Positions 45,740-56,799 of a DNA stretch of 64,000 bases are shown in pieces. Positions within the stretch are counted from its first letter, which is position 1. Each line of letters starts with the position of its first letter. The stretch is from Chelydra serpentina (lineage: Eukaryota > Chordata > Testudines > Chelydridae). The translations under genes were made by a program, and so were the position numbers. Below the pieces are notes generated by a model. The model searched no databases. It saw only the letters and a program-made list of their open reading frames with translations, and was not told the origin of the DNA. Where the stretch lies: contig JBAIAC010000051.1 of assembly GCA_037349315.1 (NCBI GenBank), positions 23,038,001 through 23,102,000 on the forward strand, written 5' to 3'.

Positions 45740-48690
45740 GGATTTGAATCCTGGGGGCGAGGCTTCCAGAAAGCAACCAACCTGTCGGAAGCTAGAGCTT
45801 TTACCCTTTGATCTCAGTTCTGAGGTGCTTACTGGGCTAAATTGCCATTGACAGGAGGAGATTTGGCTTTCTTGGACAGTAGGTTTGGGGGCTGAGTGGC
45901 TTGGAAAAGCCACTTTCACTTATGGTCTCTAATGTAAAGGCCCAAGACTGTTATTTTTAGTTGGACACTTAGTGACTCCATCAACCCATCCTTGTTTGCT
46001 CAGTGTGTCACTCTATTTAAAAACCTCCAGCAAGACCATGTTCTCTCTGCTTTGCAATCCTTGCACAAAGTGACTGTCCCATTAGCCACAGAGTTTGTTA
46101 ATCATCATTTCTGTTACCACCACCACCACCCCCAAAAGACCTGGACATTCCCAAACTGTATTCAGCCCTGAAGATAAACAAGCAGTGGACGTCCTTTGTC
46201 TGAGCTTTGTTAAGTCCTTGGAGCAAGGATATGGAGCAAGAGTTTTGGTAGCCAGGATCTTGCTTTGTCAGGACTCCTTTGAGGAACATTAAACATGGGC
46301 GGGTTTTGCTGAGCCTGGAATTTTGCATTCTGAGAACTCAGTTGACATAGGAACAAGCCCCAGGGTCCAATATTTTCTTATGGGAGGGAACGAACCAGTG
46401 GTGACCCAAGGGAGTAAGAGAAGCAGTCTGAATCTGAGAGAGGAGGTTGCTTTCTGGGGATGGTATTTCAATCTGACAGTGATTGGCAGGCCCTGATTCT
46501 GCGGCCTGGCTCGAACCCAGCTGTCTTGGTGAGTCAGTGAATTGGAAGTTGGGGATGAAGAGCCTGGGGCTCGCCTCACTTTATGGGATGGCAGGGGAGC
46601 GCAGCACGGATGTGGGTAAGGGACACAGCCTCCTCCCTGCATGCCCTTCCTCTGCCTGGTATCCCTGGGAATCCCCACAGCAGATGGGGGATTTTCAGTC
46701 CAGGTTGGGGCAGGCAGTTTCCATAGCTTTCTCCCCTCCTAAGACATTGGGCATCTCAGGGCAAAGCTATTCTTGAGATAACACTGCTAGGAGCAGCAGT
46801 GACTCCTCTCCAGGCCTGCTGCCCTGCTTGAAGGGGAGGGGAATGATGTGGGGTCCAGCAATGGGCAGCTGTAGAAGTGGGGCAGGATCGAAGTTGGGGA
46901 AAACCCCTGAGGGGTTGGCTCTCTGCAGAGATGTGTCAAGATCTCAGAGGTACCGCAAGGTTTCCAGGCTGCAGGCCCTACTCCTGCAGAGGGACCAGTG
47001 GAGAAACCCTGCCCCATGCCCAGAAGTGTCCTCTCTGACCTCTTCCCTGAAATGAAGAATGCCAGTCCCTGTTCATCCCCTTCACCCATTGCCATCTTCA
47101 AAGCCCTTCCCAGTCCTGGGCCCTAGGCCCTGTCTGCCATCAAGGCCAATCTTTACACACAAAAAAACCACTTCTCCCATGATGCTAAGCAGCAGCGAGA
47201 ATAGCACAAACAGTCCCCTACCCACCTGCCAGCAAACCCATCCCCCATCTAGACTTCCCAGTCCACCTAGGCCTCCCTATTAGGCTTCAGTCCTGCATGA
47301 GGGATAGCTCAGTGGTTTGAGCATTGGCCTGCTAAACCCAGGGTTGTGAACTCAATCCTTGAGGAGGCCATTTAGGAATCTGGGGCAAAAATTGGGGATT
47401 GGTCCTACTTTGAGCAGGGGGTTGGACTAGATGACCTCCTCAGGTCCCTTCCAACTCTGATATTCTATGAGGAGCACTAGTGCAGATTTGGAGACTCTCA
47501 CTGACAGGGCTCCACACCACTAAATCTAGTAGCAAGATGGGCCCTTGGGGTTGGCTTTTACTTCCCTGCCTCATACAGCTCTGTGCAAATTATTGGTGCT
47601 AACCAAATAATAGATGCTGCAAAGTTTCCAGCTGACTTTTCCCTCTCCCCGGGCTCTCTCAGGAGTGGAGACAACATAGCTGTAAGGAATGATGGCTGTT
47701 GTCTGTCAATTCAGTCAGGGGGTTTGGATCTCAGGGATGGTGGGATTTTCACAAGAAACACACTTCTGTCTGAAAATACACTTTCCTTACTATTTCCAGT
47801 CACACCTCAGCTCACCAGGATAGTAAGAAATCAAAATGAAATCTCTGCTTGCTCAGTTTCTTTACTCTGTCAATACAATGACACTTTGTCTGTAGTCACT
47901 TTTACTCAGTCTCTCTCCTTTGTTGGAAAGGACATCAGCGGGCAGTTTCCCTGTTGTTCCTGTGAGTCTGTCACAGAAAAAGGGTAGAAAAACTACTTTT
48001 TTTTTTTTAGTAAAACCACAAAAATTATCAGGGTTGGTGGGGAGCAGGATGAGTCCCTGCAATTCCTTTTAAATGCTTATTTTACTCAGGTCAATTTCAC
48101 TTTGGAAGTGTCATGTTAACAGATAGAATCCTGGTGCTGGCTGTGTATTGAAAAATATCTTCTGAAATCCACCTCATCCAATTTTCTGTTGAATCAATTA
48201 ATGCCCCTGGCCCTGCTGTGGATGTGAAGAGTTCTTATTTCCTGCTCTCCCCAGGGATTGCTACAGAAGGTAAACTTCAATTTAAACACATTTTATAATA
48301 ATTTTCTAGCCCATCTGTTCATAAATAAATCCTTCAGTCTGTGACCCAATGCAGGGCAAAATAATTAACTGCCTCTACAGACAATTGGTCTTAAACAGCT
48401 GAGGGGCCTGAGTTTGTACTGAAGTTAAAAGGAATTTTGTTATGGACTTCAGAGGGCTTTGGATCAACTTCTAGCAGAGGTGTCAAATGCCCAGTTCATC
48501 TCAATGGGGTGTTAACTGTCAAATCTCCTAGCAGCTGAGGTGGCCTCATTGATAACTTTTCCACTGCTGTTTGCTTTGGTGACAATATTCAGGCTGCTGC
48601 TGAACTTTTTCCACGGGGGTTTCATTCATTTAAAAGGTTTTTGCAGTGTGCAATGGGGATGATATTGACATCTGCTAGGCAGGAGGTTGT
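45740..48690 (-). repeat. Duplicated spacer S1 (upstream of BEN copy 1)
   Basis: The segment is an inverted duplicate of 60990-63780. Examples are GAAACACACTTCTGTCTGAA (47755) against its inverse near 61990, TCTGTGACCCAATGCAGGGC (48337) against 61395, and AACATGGGCGGGTTTTGCTG-type sequence near 46290. Parts recur in S2 (53400-54420) and S3 (55860-56790). I see no convincing coding region in it. Several 70-130-codon frames are not conserved between duplicates. Near 46095-46130 there is a (CCA)n-like tract. Confidence 0.8.
47297..47472 (+). mobile_element. Cry-type SINE (copy 3), in spacer S1
   Basis: It has A box TAGCTCAGTGG (about 47305), B box GAACTCAATCC (slightly changed) and tail CTTCCAACTCTGATATTCTA. 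The duplicate spacer S4 runs straight through this position (AGGCTTCAGTCCTGC followed by TTGAGTGCAGG on its minus strand), so this SINE inserted after the spacer duplicated. Confidence 0.92.
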
Positions 48691-48762
48691 GGGGTGGGGT
48701 GGTAAACGTCTCAGGATTAACAGAGATTCCCAAAATTTTACCACAAAAAATTGAGAAGGTAT

Positions 48763-48768
48763 TTTATT
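48763..48768 (-). other. Polyadenylation signal of BEN copy 2
   Basis: AATAAA on the minus strand in the context CTCTAATAAAATACCTTCTC, about 930 bases after the copy 2 stop codon. The same word stands at the equivalent place in copy 3 (60946-60951). In copy 1 it is decayed to TTTAATATTAG. Confidence 0.6.
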
Positions 48769-49697
48769 AGAGCTATGCACCACAATGACAAGCTTTTATA
48801 CAATTCAAGGGAATTCATTTCAGTGATGCACTGATGACAAAATATTACTTTGCTCCTAACAAGTGAGCCATTACTTTTCTTTAAATTAGATACTGGTAAA
48901 AAACAAAAAAAACACCCTGTACACACATAAGTAGGATCCTTGGAGCTAGAGGGATGCCAAGCAACAAATCTTAAAGCATTTCTGAATGCTGGAGGACAGT
49001 TTGACAGAATTTTATTGAACAAGAACAGTTTCAATAAGATGCCTAGGTACTAGAACTAGGGGTGCTGGGGGTGCTGCCCCACCTCTGGCTTGAAGTGGAT
49101 TCCATTATATACAGGGTTTACAGTGTAGTTCAGTGGCTCTCAGCACCACCCCCACTATACAAATTGTTCCTGCGCCCCGATAAGACATTTATCATAAAGC
49201 AGCAAACCAGCAGGAACAAGACAGTGACACAGTGAGCTGAACTGCAGTTGCTCTGCACACATTCGTTTGACTCATTTTGATGTCTTTAGGGCCTGTTCTT
49301 CTTAGGATAATTTCTTGTGTGCTTATTGCCACACTATGAGTCCATTTCTCTGTGCACATCAATAACAATACTAGGAGATTTTTTTAAAACATCATTCTTA
49401 CACCCCATTAAATGTGCAAAAACCCCTTCAGCTATCTAATCTATTTAAGGCACCCATATGTGCTCATCACCATGCAGAGTGATGGTCTCACCAACATGTG
49501 GTAAATATCTTTTGGCAGCACTGCTTCTCCCTTCCATGTTGTAACTGGGACAAATTGTGGCCTGCCAAAGAGCAAACTCATGAGATCTGCACAACACTGA
49601 GTGCCTGATCCTGCAGTCATAACTCAGGTACAGCTCCCCTTGGCGCCATAGGGAGATTCCCAGAGGTGATTGGTTTCCCAGGGTTTTCTTAACTCTT

Positions 49698-50567
49698 CTA
49701 TAGGAAGGATCCAAAGCCTGGGTACTGGGGGGGAGCTGTGCTGTTACCTCTGCCCTGTAGGCTTAACCAGGCTTCTGCTCTTGCTGTTAAGTCTACAGGG
49801 CAGAGGTAACCAGGCTTCTGCTCTTCTGGGATCACATGAGCTTGTTGATCTGGATTACGATAGTCTTTGCCTGCCAGCTTTGGCTTCCACCTCTTTGCTG
49901 CTTTGAACGCTGCATACACCAGATTGGGAGACAGGGCAGCTTTCTGGTGCGTGCCGGACACATTGGCCTTTCCCTGCCACTGCTGGTAATAATCCTGCGG
50001 CATTGTGTGTCTGAACACTGCCAGGGCATACTTGGCAATGTCCCCCTCGGCCTCCTCAAACAGTCTCCTGTCCTCCTTGGGGGAGATGTGCAGGAGGGAG
50101 CTGTTGGGTATGCTGGCTGCTGCAGGAGGGTTATGGGGCAGGGACTGTCCCTCAGGGGTAGATGGGACCTCTCCTGATTCCACAGCCTCAGGGTGTCCAG
50201 CTGGCAAATTGGTTCCAGTTCTCCCACAATCCATTGCCCTCATTTCATCCATCTCTGCCAGGGGTATCTGGATCTCCTCTACCTTGGGAATCAAGAGCGT
50301 GACTGTGGGGTGGCCAGCAACGGCTGGGTCTTGCTCAAGAGCAGCCAGCCTGGACTCCATTGCGAACACTCTCTTTGTCAAGTCCTCCACACGCCCACCA
50401 AGACTCTGATTCTCTCTCCCCACTTGCTGCAACTCCTGGCACAGCGTCCAGACAGCTGCATCCCAGGAGGCCAGTGCGGGTTTCAAGATGACACTTGGAA
50501 GGGATGGGTTGCTCTGTGGATTCTTATTCTCAGTTCTCCGCTCAGCTGGGAGGCTTCGCGCTTGTAC
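49698..50567 (-). CDS. BEN-domain protein copy 2, exon 2 (C-terminal frameshift)
   Basis: The exon opens in phase 0 after the acceptor TGTGTGTTTCAG (50568-50570 is CAG) and joins in frame to the 6-codon exon 1 at 52215-52232. That predicts a protein of about 295 residues. The coiled coil is at about residues 45-83 (LCQELQQVGRENQSLGGRVE and on). The linker matches copy 1, and the BEN domain starts at about residue 178 (KYALAVFRHTMPQDYYQQWQ, then KAALSPNLVYAAFKAAKRW). After GKDY, an 8-bp deletion relative to copy 1 shifts the frame, so the last BEN helix (INKLMRSRK in copy 1) is replaced by about 50 unrelated residues before the stop. This is the only copy in the window with promoter, start codon, splice sites and most of the frame intact. 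Domain function (DNA binding) may be impaired. Confidence 0.72.
   Translation of the reverse strand, partial: VQARSLPAERRTENKNPQSNPSLPSVILKPALASWDAAVWTLCQELQQVGRENQSLGGRVEDLTKRVFAMESRLAALEQDPAVAGHPTVTLLIPKVEEIQIPLAEMDEMRAMDCGRTGTNLPAGHPEAVESGEVPSTPEGQSLPHNPPAAASIPNSSLLHISPKEDRRLFEEAEGDIAKYALAVFRHTMPQDYYQQWQGKANVSGTHQKAALSPNLVYAAFKAAKRWKPKLAGKDYRNPDQQAHVIPEEQKPGYLCPVDLTARAEAWLSLQGRGNSTAPPQYPGFGSFL
49743..49825. repeat. Local inverted plus direct duplication at the copy 2 C-terminus
   Basis: GTTACCTCTGCCCTGTAG (49743-49760) has a perfect inverse at 49793-49810. AACCAGGCTTCTGCTCTT is repeated directly at 49765-49782 and 49808-49825. Copies 1 and 3 have a single version, so this is a template-switch type change specific to copy 2. 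Confidence 0.88.
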
Positions 50568-52214
50568 CTGAAACACACAGAGTAAAGCGTCAGAATAGCG
50601 TGCAGTCTGTGTGAAGTGCTGTAGACCTTTCACTCTGTGTTCACTGAGCATAGATTCTTAGTACAGGTGGGGTGGGCAATGGGAACACACAGCACCTTTA
50701 ATCCAGGCCTGAAAGCACTTACACTCATGCTTCGCTTGACACATGAGCAGTCCCATTGTAAGCACTATTCAGGATTAGGCCCCAGGCTCCCCCCCGCATT
50801 ATTTGTTTGAACAGGGGCCATACGGATGAGGCAAGGTTGTCTTAGCTTCTGATTTCAACAGCAGCATCGCTGCCTGTACTCTCTCCCTGGCATTTCAGAT
50901 ACACCAAGTCCAACCTAAGCTTGGCCTGGCCTAGCCAGCTATGGTTGTCAGCTATGGATGCAGCTGAACACTGTTCTTGTTTGCACTTGCAGATAAGCTG
51001 CCTCCAGCCATGGTCTGAATTCAGTCGTTTAAAGATTTAGATGTAAATGATCTGGGTAAAAATAATCTGTCTGCACATAACTCAGCCCAAATAATGAAAC
51101 TAGAGGGGTCAGTTTTAGGGACTCGGGTGCCAAAGTCAATTTCATATCAACATCATATACACCAAGTTCACTTGTTGATTCCAACAATAGGGTCAAATAA
51201 TGCAAAGTTTTAAGTACATGAGAACCAAGGGAGAAACAAGCTACTGGGCAAGCAGAGAGAACAGCAAAAAGAAAACAGCAGAAGAGTAGAGTAAACTCAT
51301 TTTTTAATTTTGTTCAAATACTCTGTTATTCCCATCATAAGATTAGTGTGTAACATGTACTACAACATTGTCTATTTAAAAGTGCACAACAAAAATATTT
51401 CATATAGCACACTAATCACCGACAGAGTGTCTGCAATAACAAATGCAGTCATTTGAAGGGAAATGCGGTTCCTATTTGAATGCATTAAAAAAAAATAGAC
51501 CTTTCAAAGATTTTTTTTTAACCAAAAAAAAAAAAACCATCAAAACCACCTTGCTCTGACAACAGTTCAAAGTCCTGCTTTCTAACCACAGACCTCCTAC
51601 ATTTCTCTGCAGCCAAAGAGGCACTGTAATTTCTAATCCCATCTCTGCATTATAAGGCAGAAGATCTTGCTGGGGTCAGTGGCTCAATGAACTGGCTCCT
51701 TCCCAGGGCCCATTCAGTTATGAAGAAAGCAATGCAGTAGAGGGTTTTGAAAAGGAAACATTTTAATGTGCAGCAAAGACCACAACAGATCATTATTACT
51801 GCAGTACTGACCAAAGGCCAGTACCAATTTGGGCCCCATTGTGCTGGGGGCTGTACAATTCCATAATAAAGGACAGTCTTTCCTCCCCCGTGTTAAATTA
51901 CACTGCAGATTCTGATTTAGTTTAGGATTCACCTGCAATTTGCTTTTTAAAAAGGACATGTCACATTTGCCCTGCTGGATTTCTAAATGCCAGTGAAATC
52001 AGTTGCTATGACAACCCCAACCCTGCACCATTAGGAAACAAAGTTAAACTGATTAAAAACAGAAGAGAAGATTTGTGCCTCACCTCAGCCATTCATGTCA
52101 GGAGGGAGGCCAGTTCTCCCCCTGCCCTTCCCCAAACCAAACTCACTGTGGGGTGAACAATCCTGCAGAAAGACAAACACCAGCAAAGGCCTTGGAATCA
52201 GGAAATGACTGTAC

Positions 52215-52232
52215 CTTATTCTTACGCGGCAT
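52215..52232 (-). CDS. BEN copy 2, exon 1 (six codons)
   Basis: On the minus strand ATG lies at 52232-52230 and the exon encodes MPRKNK, ending at a good donor AAG|GTACAG (52215/52214). It ends in phase 0 and so fits the phase-0 exon 2 at 50567. The equivalent exon in copy 4 encodes MPHWPYK with the same donor. The start is chosen because it is the first ATG after the TATA box and its position is shared by copies 2 and 4. The intervening intron is about 1.65 kb, and an extra exon inside it cannot be ruled out. Confidence 0.7.
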
Positions 52233-52329
52233 CCTGCAGCCAGAACAGGAGGGACAGCGCCAGCAAAGAATGCAGCAACAGAACTAAAGTCTTCGGAGGC
52301 CATAGAGGAACTGACCAAGGTAGCTGAGC

Positions 52330-52390
52330 TTTATACAGGACCAGGCATTGTTTTCTCAAAGAGCCCATTCTGATGCAATCAAGTCATCAC
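52330..52390 (-). promoter_or_regulatory. BEN copy 2 promoter (TATA)
   Basis: TATAAA on the minus strand at 52335-52330 (CCTGTATAAAGCTCAGC), about 100 bases before the ATG. The upstream GATTGCATCAGAATGGGCTC block is conserved with copies 1 and 4. The CCAAT of copies 1 and 4 reads CCAGT here, so that element is changed. Confidence 0.68.
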
Positions 52391-52559
52391 TGGCTGGATT
52401 TGAATCCTGGGGCGTGGCTCCCACACAATATTGTTACTCCAATATTATCAGTATTTCCTAAATGCACTTTTCTTTTACATAGACAATGCTGCAGCAAATG
52501 TTACCCATTCAGCTTAACCAGTGTTGCTAAATTACAGAGCATTTAAACAGATTATTAAA

Positions 52560-53090
52560 AACTAGTTCAGTGTTAACTATTTATGCGGTTTCCTTTTTTG
52601 CCTTTCAGTTTGTCCAGTGACAACCCAGTCAACAGTTTCTTCTCTGGATTTCATCCACTAGCAAAATGCTGCAATGTCTGAGTTGTAAACACTGCAGGGG
52701 AATGACTATTTAAATCATCTGGGAAGAAACCCTCCCCGCTCTTCAAAAAACATGATAGGCTTATCTTTAGTTAGACTCTGCCTGTACACATGATTTTTTT
52801 TAAAAGAAAGCCTACTTCAATTTTTAGTTTAGAAACCCTTGACATAAATAGAAATGTTTTAATGAACATAATTGAATGAATGAGGTTAACTGTCTTGTTA
52901 TTTTTAAAACATTAAAGGTCCCCCTATTATTGTTAGAATCAAGAAGTTAATTTCACATCAACATCATACAGACTCAGTTGATCTTAAAAATACTGAAACT
53001 GACCAGTCTACTTCTACTGTTCCAGATGAGGAAAATACAAACATCTTTGTTTACCCAGATTGTTTATATTAGGGCCTTTAAACTATTCAT
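52560..53090 (+). repeat. Inverted partial copy of the BEN-gene intron
   Basis: GAGTTGTAAACACTGCAGGG (52680) and the following AATGACTATTTAAATCATC are the reverse complement of the copy 1 intron at 44320-44370. AATACTGAAACTGACCAGTC and GTTTACCCAGATTG (52990-53065) correspond to the inverse of 43960-44035. It therefore lies in the plus orientation, opposite to copies 1 and 2, and just upstream of the copy 2 promoter. No exon sequence accompanies it. Confidence 0.65.
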
Positions 53091-53099
53091 ATTTTACTC

Positions 53100-54420
53100 A
53101 GTCCCTATCAGTGACAGGTCAGGGCTGGTTTTATTTCATATCTGAGGTTTAACAGTCCCTATGAGAATATTGTGGTCCAAAACCAACTGGCAAGATCTCC
53201 ACAGTCCTTTTGTGCCGCAGACATCCCTCAGTGCCCTCAGTGACTGGAGAGCAGAGTGGCTGGAGGGGGCTTACCCAGGGACCCCGGCTCTGCCCCAGGC
53301 CATGACAGGGCAGTGGGATCAGTGGTGGGGCTGAAATGTAAACACACAAGCAGGAAGCTGTTGGGAATGGGCCAAGAGTTTTGCAGAGAGGAATAAAGGC
53401 TGCCTTAGGCTGATATAGTCAGAGGTTTCAGATATGTTGGGGTTTTCCACACTAAAAACACTTGTGTCTGAAAACCCACTTTCCTTACTACTCCCAGGCA
53501 CAGTTAAGGTCACCAGGATGGCAAGATATCACAATGAAATACAGTATCTGCTTGCTCGGTTGTTTACTCTGTGCATTGGATGATACTTTGTCCATCACTT
53601 TCACTATTTCCCCTGAACTGTGAGTTACTTCTTTACTGGACAGGCCTCTGTGGACAGCAGCAAGCTGTTTCCCTGTTGTTCTCTGTGTGTTTCACAATAA
53701 CAGGGAGAAAAACATCTTTTAGAGGGAAAATGTGATTGTATTTCCTAGTCTCCCCAGTGTTCTCTACAGAATGTAGAGAGTTCAAAAAAGATCTAGATAA
53801 GTTCATGGAAGATAGGTCCATCAATGGCTATTAGCCAGGATGGGCAGGGATGGTATCCCTAGCCTCTGTTTGCCAGAAGCTGGGAATGGTTGACAGGGGA
53901 TGGATCATTTGATCACCTGTTCTGTTCATCCCCTTTGGGGCACCTGGCATTGGCCACTGTCAGAAGACAGGACACTGGGCTAGATGGACCTTTGGTCTGA
54001 CCTAGTATGGCCACTCTTGTGTTTTTATGTTCAGCTGAAACACATTTTATATTAATTTTCTAGCCCGTCTGGCTCTAAACAAATCCTTCAGTCTGTGACC
54101 CAATGCAGGGCAATGGACAAATCTAACTGACCTTTCAGACTACCAACCAAACAACTGGAGAGGCCTGAGTCCACTGATGTCAAGAGGAGTCGTTATGGAC
54201 TTCAAAGGGCTTAGGATCAGTTTCTATTAGAGGTGTGAAAACTGGCCCATTCATCTCAATGGGGTATTCACTGTGAAATCTCCTTCTGGCAGCTGAGGTG
54301 GCCCCATTGATAACTTTTGCACTGCTGTTTGTGTTGGAGGCAATATCCAGGCAGTGGGGTTTGCAAGTTTCATTCATTTGAAAGGTTCTTGCATGGGAAT
54401 AAAGCTCGACATTAAATGTC
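53100..54420 (-). repeat. Duplicated spacer S2 (with a CR1 insertion)
   Basis: GTCTGAAAACCCACTTTCCT (53465), CACCAGGATGGCAAGATATC, CTTCAGTCTGTGACCCAATG (54087) and the 54210-54320 block match spacer S1 in order and orientation at roughly 80% by eye. A CR1 3' end at 53771-54032 interrupts it and is absent from S1. Confidence 0.75.
53771..54032 (+). mobile_element. CR1 LINE 3' end (last codons plus 3' UTR)
   Basis: It begins with the C-terminal codons of CR1 ORF2 (EFKKDLDKFMEDRSINGY, then stop TAG at about 53832). The typical 3' UTR follows: CAGGATGGGCAGGGATGGTA, CACCTGGCATTGGCCACTGT, CTAGATGGACCTTTGGTCTG, ending GGCCACTCTTGTG. It is less diverged than the reversed copy at 4286. Confidence 0.92.
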
Positions 54421-54429
54421 AATGATGAA

Positions 54430-54955
54430 TTGTTCTATCCCACATACCCACATTTCCCTTTGTCTGTGACTTCCCCATCCCTGCTGCTCTGGTCTCTGGG
54501 AAACCTTTGTCATTATTGTTATTTGATAATGTCCATACCAGTGATGGAACAGCCCGTTTTGTACTGGGTGCTCTGTTAGGGACTAAAACATTCCTTGCTT
54601 TTGGGGCTCTTTAACACCGTTCTTTTTTATTTTCCTCTGATCTCCATGCATTTTTGTCACACTGGCTCCTATGCATGGAATCCTCTCCCCCAACCCAGTT
54701 CACCAAGTCACCAGCTTCCCCGGTCACCTCAGAAACCCACTTCTCCCATCAGGCCCAAAGGAAATGAGTTCATACACACACACACCCCCTCTACACACAA
54801 ACTGGTGTAAGCATGCATACACAAGACCTACACAATTTCCACCTCTGGATTTCCCAGGACATCATGTCTTCTCTATGTCTCTGTTAGGCCTCAGTACAGA
54901 CCCCTGCACCTTGCGGAGGTGATTGACCGACTCCACAGTAATGGAGTCTGATGCA
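54430..54955. other. No gene recognised
   Basis: A short (CA)n tract lies at 54774-54786. The open frames here have no domain. Confidence 0.45.
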
Positions 54956-54959
54956 GGAT

Positions 54960-55280
54960 CAGCTCCTTAAGACTGCAAGGGTGGGATCCACAAAGGTCCT
55001 TAGGAGTCTATCTCCTGATTTTAGACACCGCTGTGACTCACAAAACTGCCACTCAGCTGCCGCCTAAGCATGTAGGCTCCTAAACTCACCTGGTGTTTAT
55101 ATTTTTCAGTAAAAGTTCCCTCACTGCCTATGGGCATGCATAGTGCTGCCCCCACTCTAGACACCCAGGTGCCTAAGCCCCAGAGTGATACACAGAGGGG
55201 AGGACTTGAACCAGGGGTCTCCCATCTCCTGGGTGAGTATCCTAACCACTAGGCTAAATGTTACAATGGAGGTCCCCCTC
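54960..55280. repeat. 'GGTGCCTA' repeat family member
   Basis: The blocks GGGATCCACAAAGGTCCTTA, 'GCCACTCAGCTGCCGCCTAAG', GTAAAAGTTCCCTCACTGCC, TATGGGCATGCATAGTGC and AGGTGCCTAAGCCCCAGAG occur in the same order as in 12440-12700. The right part (GGGTCTCCCATCTCCTGGGT) resembles 5700-5770. Confidence 0.6.
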
Positions 55281-55289
55281 CCGCTCCAC

Positions 55290-55825
55290 CCTGGCTATGT
55301 TGTGTGGAGTTAGATGGCCTGTGAGCATGCTTACCAGGTTGGACTGCACATGTGACTTAGGTGCTGAACACCCATCTTCCCCTGGTCCATCAATCATATG
55401 CAGCTGCAGGCACCCAACTCCGAGAGAGGGGTGGGACTTAGCACACACTACGTTGGCATTCTGGTTGGCATCTCCCATTGGCAAACTTAGGCGGCTCCCC
55501 TCCTATCTTGAAACTGTCAATGTCAAATGAATGGTGTCGTTTTACATTGGTGGATTCATCTGGAGTTTCTACTATTGCACAGAAAAATCTCTTCCCCATG
55601 AAGTTCTCCATGTCCAATTTTCCATGCAATCAAACAGAACAAATGCAAAAAGCAGCTCATCCCTGCTAGACAGACGGCGAAGTGCAAACCTGAGTCTGTG
55701 GAATTTCTGCCCCTCCTGAGGATTTAGGATCAAATTCATTCCTGCTGTAAATTCTGCTGAAGTTCAATGAAGTTACAGCAGCAGGAATTAATTTGGGTCT
55801 ACCGTCTCCAAGTCTCCCCCCACCC
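55290..55825. other. No gene recognised
   Basis: Short frames only. A C-run lies at 55818-55831. Confidence 0.45.
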
Positions 55826-55967
55826 CCCCCGTGTTCTCTACACTATTAATTTTTGATTGAGGAAATAGTCTAGAAATGTGTTCTTTCTTCTTTCAAATGA
55901 AGCCTTTAGTCTGTGACCTAGTGCAGAGCTGTCCAAATCTGCAAACAGCCGGAAACAGAAAGCTTAG

Positions 55968-56350
55968 CAGGCAGAGCACTGGTCTGGAACTCACAAAACA
56001 TGTGTTCTATCCGGGGCTCCTCCCCTGGCTTGATGAGTGGGCTGGGGCAAGTCACAGCGCCACTCCGTGCCTCAGTTTCCCCATCTGTAAAATGGGGATG
56101 ATACTGACCTCCTTTGTAAAGCACTTTGAGATCGGGGGGAGGGATAGCTCAGTGGTTTGAGCATTGGCCCGCTAAACCCAGGGTTGTGAGTTCAATCCTC
56201 GAGGGGGCCATTTAGGGATTTGGGGCAAAAATTGGGGATTGGTCCTGCTTTGAGCAGGGGGTTGGACTAGATGACCTGCTAAGGTCCCTTCCAACCCTGA
56301 TATTCTATGATTCTATGATCTACCAGTGAAAAGCACTATGTAAGAGTCAC
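55968..56350 (-). mobile_element. MIR-like SINE split by a Cry SINE
   Basis: It has reversed MIR core sequence (CGTGCCTCAGTTTCCCCATC, GTAAAATGGGGATGATACTG, AAAGCACTTTGAGATC). The sequence resumes after the inserted SINE with TACCAGTGAAAAGCACTATG. Confidence 0.78.
56134..56319 (+). mobile_element. Cry-type SINE (copy 4)
   Basis: It has A box TAGCTCAGTGG (about 56145), B box GTTCAATCC (about 56190) and tail CTTCCAACCCTGATATTCTA followed by a second TTCTATG unit. It is the best preserved of the four. It sits precisely inside the MIR, with GATC at both edges. Confidence 0.94.
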
Positions 56351-56358
56351 ATGCAGTG

Positions 56359-56450
56359 TTACTGTAGCCATGTCAGGTCCCAGGATACTAGAGAGACAAG
56401 GTGGGTGAGGTAATAGAGGATATGATATTACCTCACCCACTTTGTCTGTC
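56359..56450 (-). mobile_element. Penelope-like (putative) repeat, folded back
   Basis: It starts TGTAGCCATGTCAGGTCCCA, GGATACTAGAGAGACAAGG. The 21-bp block GACAAGGTGGGTGAGGTAATA (56394-56414, counted as 20+1) is followed after an 11-bp loop by its inverse at 56426-56446 with one mismatch. As at 13.9-14.4 kb, a second copy was joined in inverted orientation. Confidence 0.65.
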
Positions 56451-56799
56451 TATATACCAGAGAGTTAGGTATTTTTTTATGATTATTAACTGGCGTAGGA
56501 CATGGTCCCATGGCTGTTCAGTACAAGCTTTGCCATTAACTTCAAAGGGAGCTGGACCTAGTCCATCAGAGATGTGTGAGCACGTCCATCTATCTCGATG
56601 GGGTATTCGGCCTGAAGTCTAGTTATAGCAGTTATAATGGCCTCAGTGACTGCTGCTTTCCTTGGCAGAACTATCCAGCTAACTAAGTTTATCCAGGCCA
56701 TTTGCATGTTCCATTGCTTTGAGAGGACATTGTTCGGGAATTAAAGAGGCACATTATAAATATGTGAAATATGAAATAAGCTGAATGCTCTCTAGGTGT

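Larger units (their letters stand above)
55830..56790 (-). repeat. Duplicated spacer S3 (partial, interrupted)
   Basis: GCCTTTAGTCTGTGACCTAG (55900) and the 56520-56760 block (CTCGATGGGGTATTCGGCCT, GGCCTCAGTGACTGCTG, CATTGCTTTGAGAGGACATT) match S1 and S2 in orientation. It is interrupted by a MIR, a SINE and a fold-back repeat between 55960 and 56450. Confidence 0.65.

Noticed and set aside
46289..47101. Several 75-130-codon frames in spacer S1
   Set aside because: The inverted duplicate S4 does not keep the same frames, so there is no sign of coding selection.
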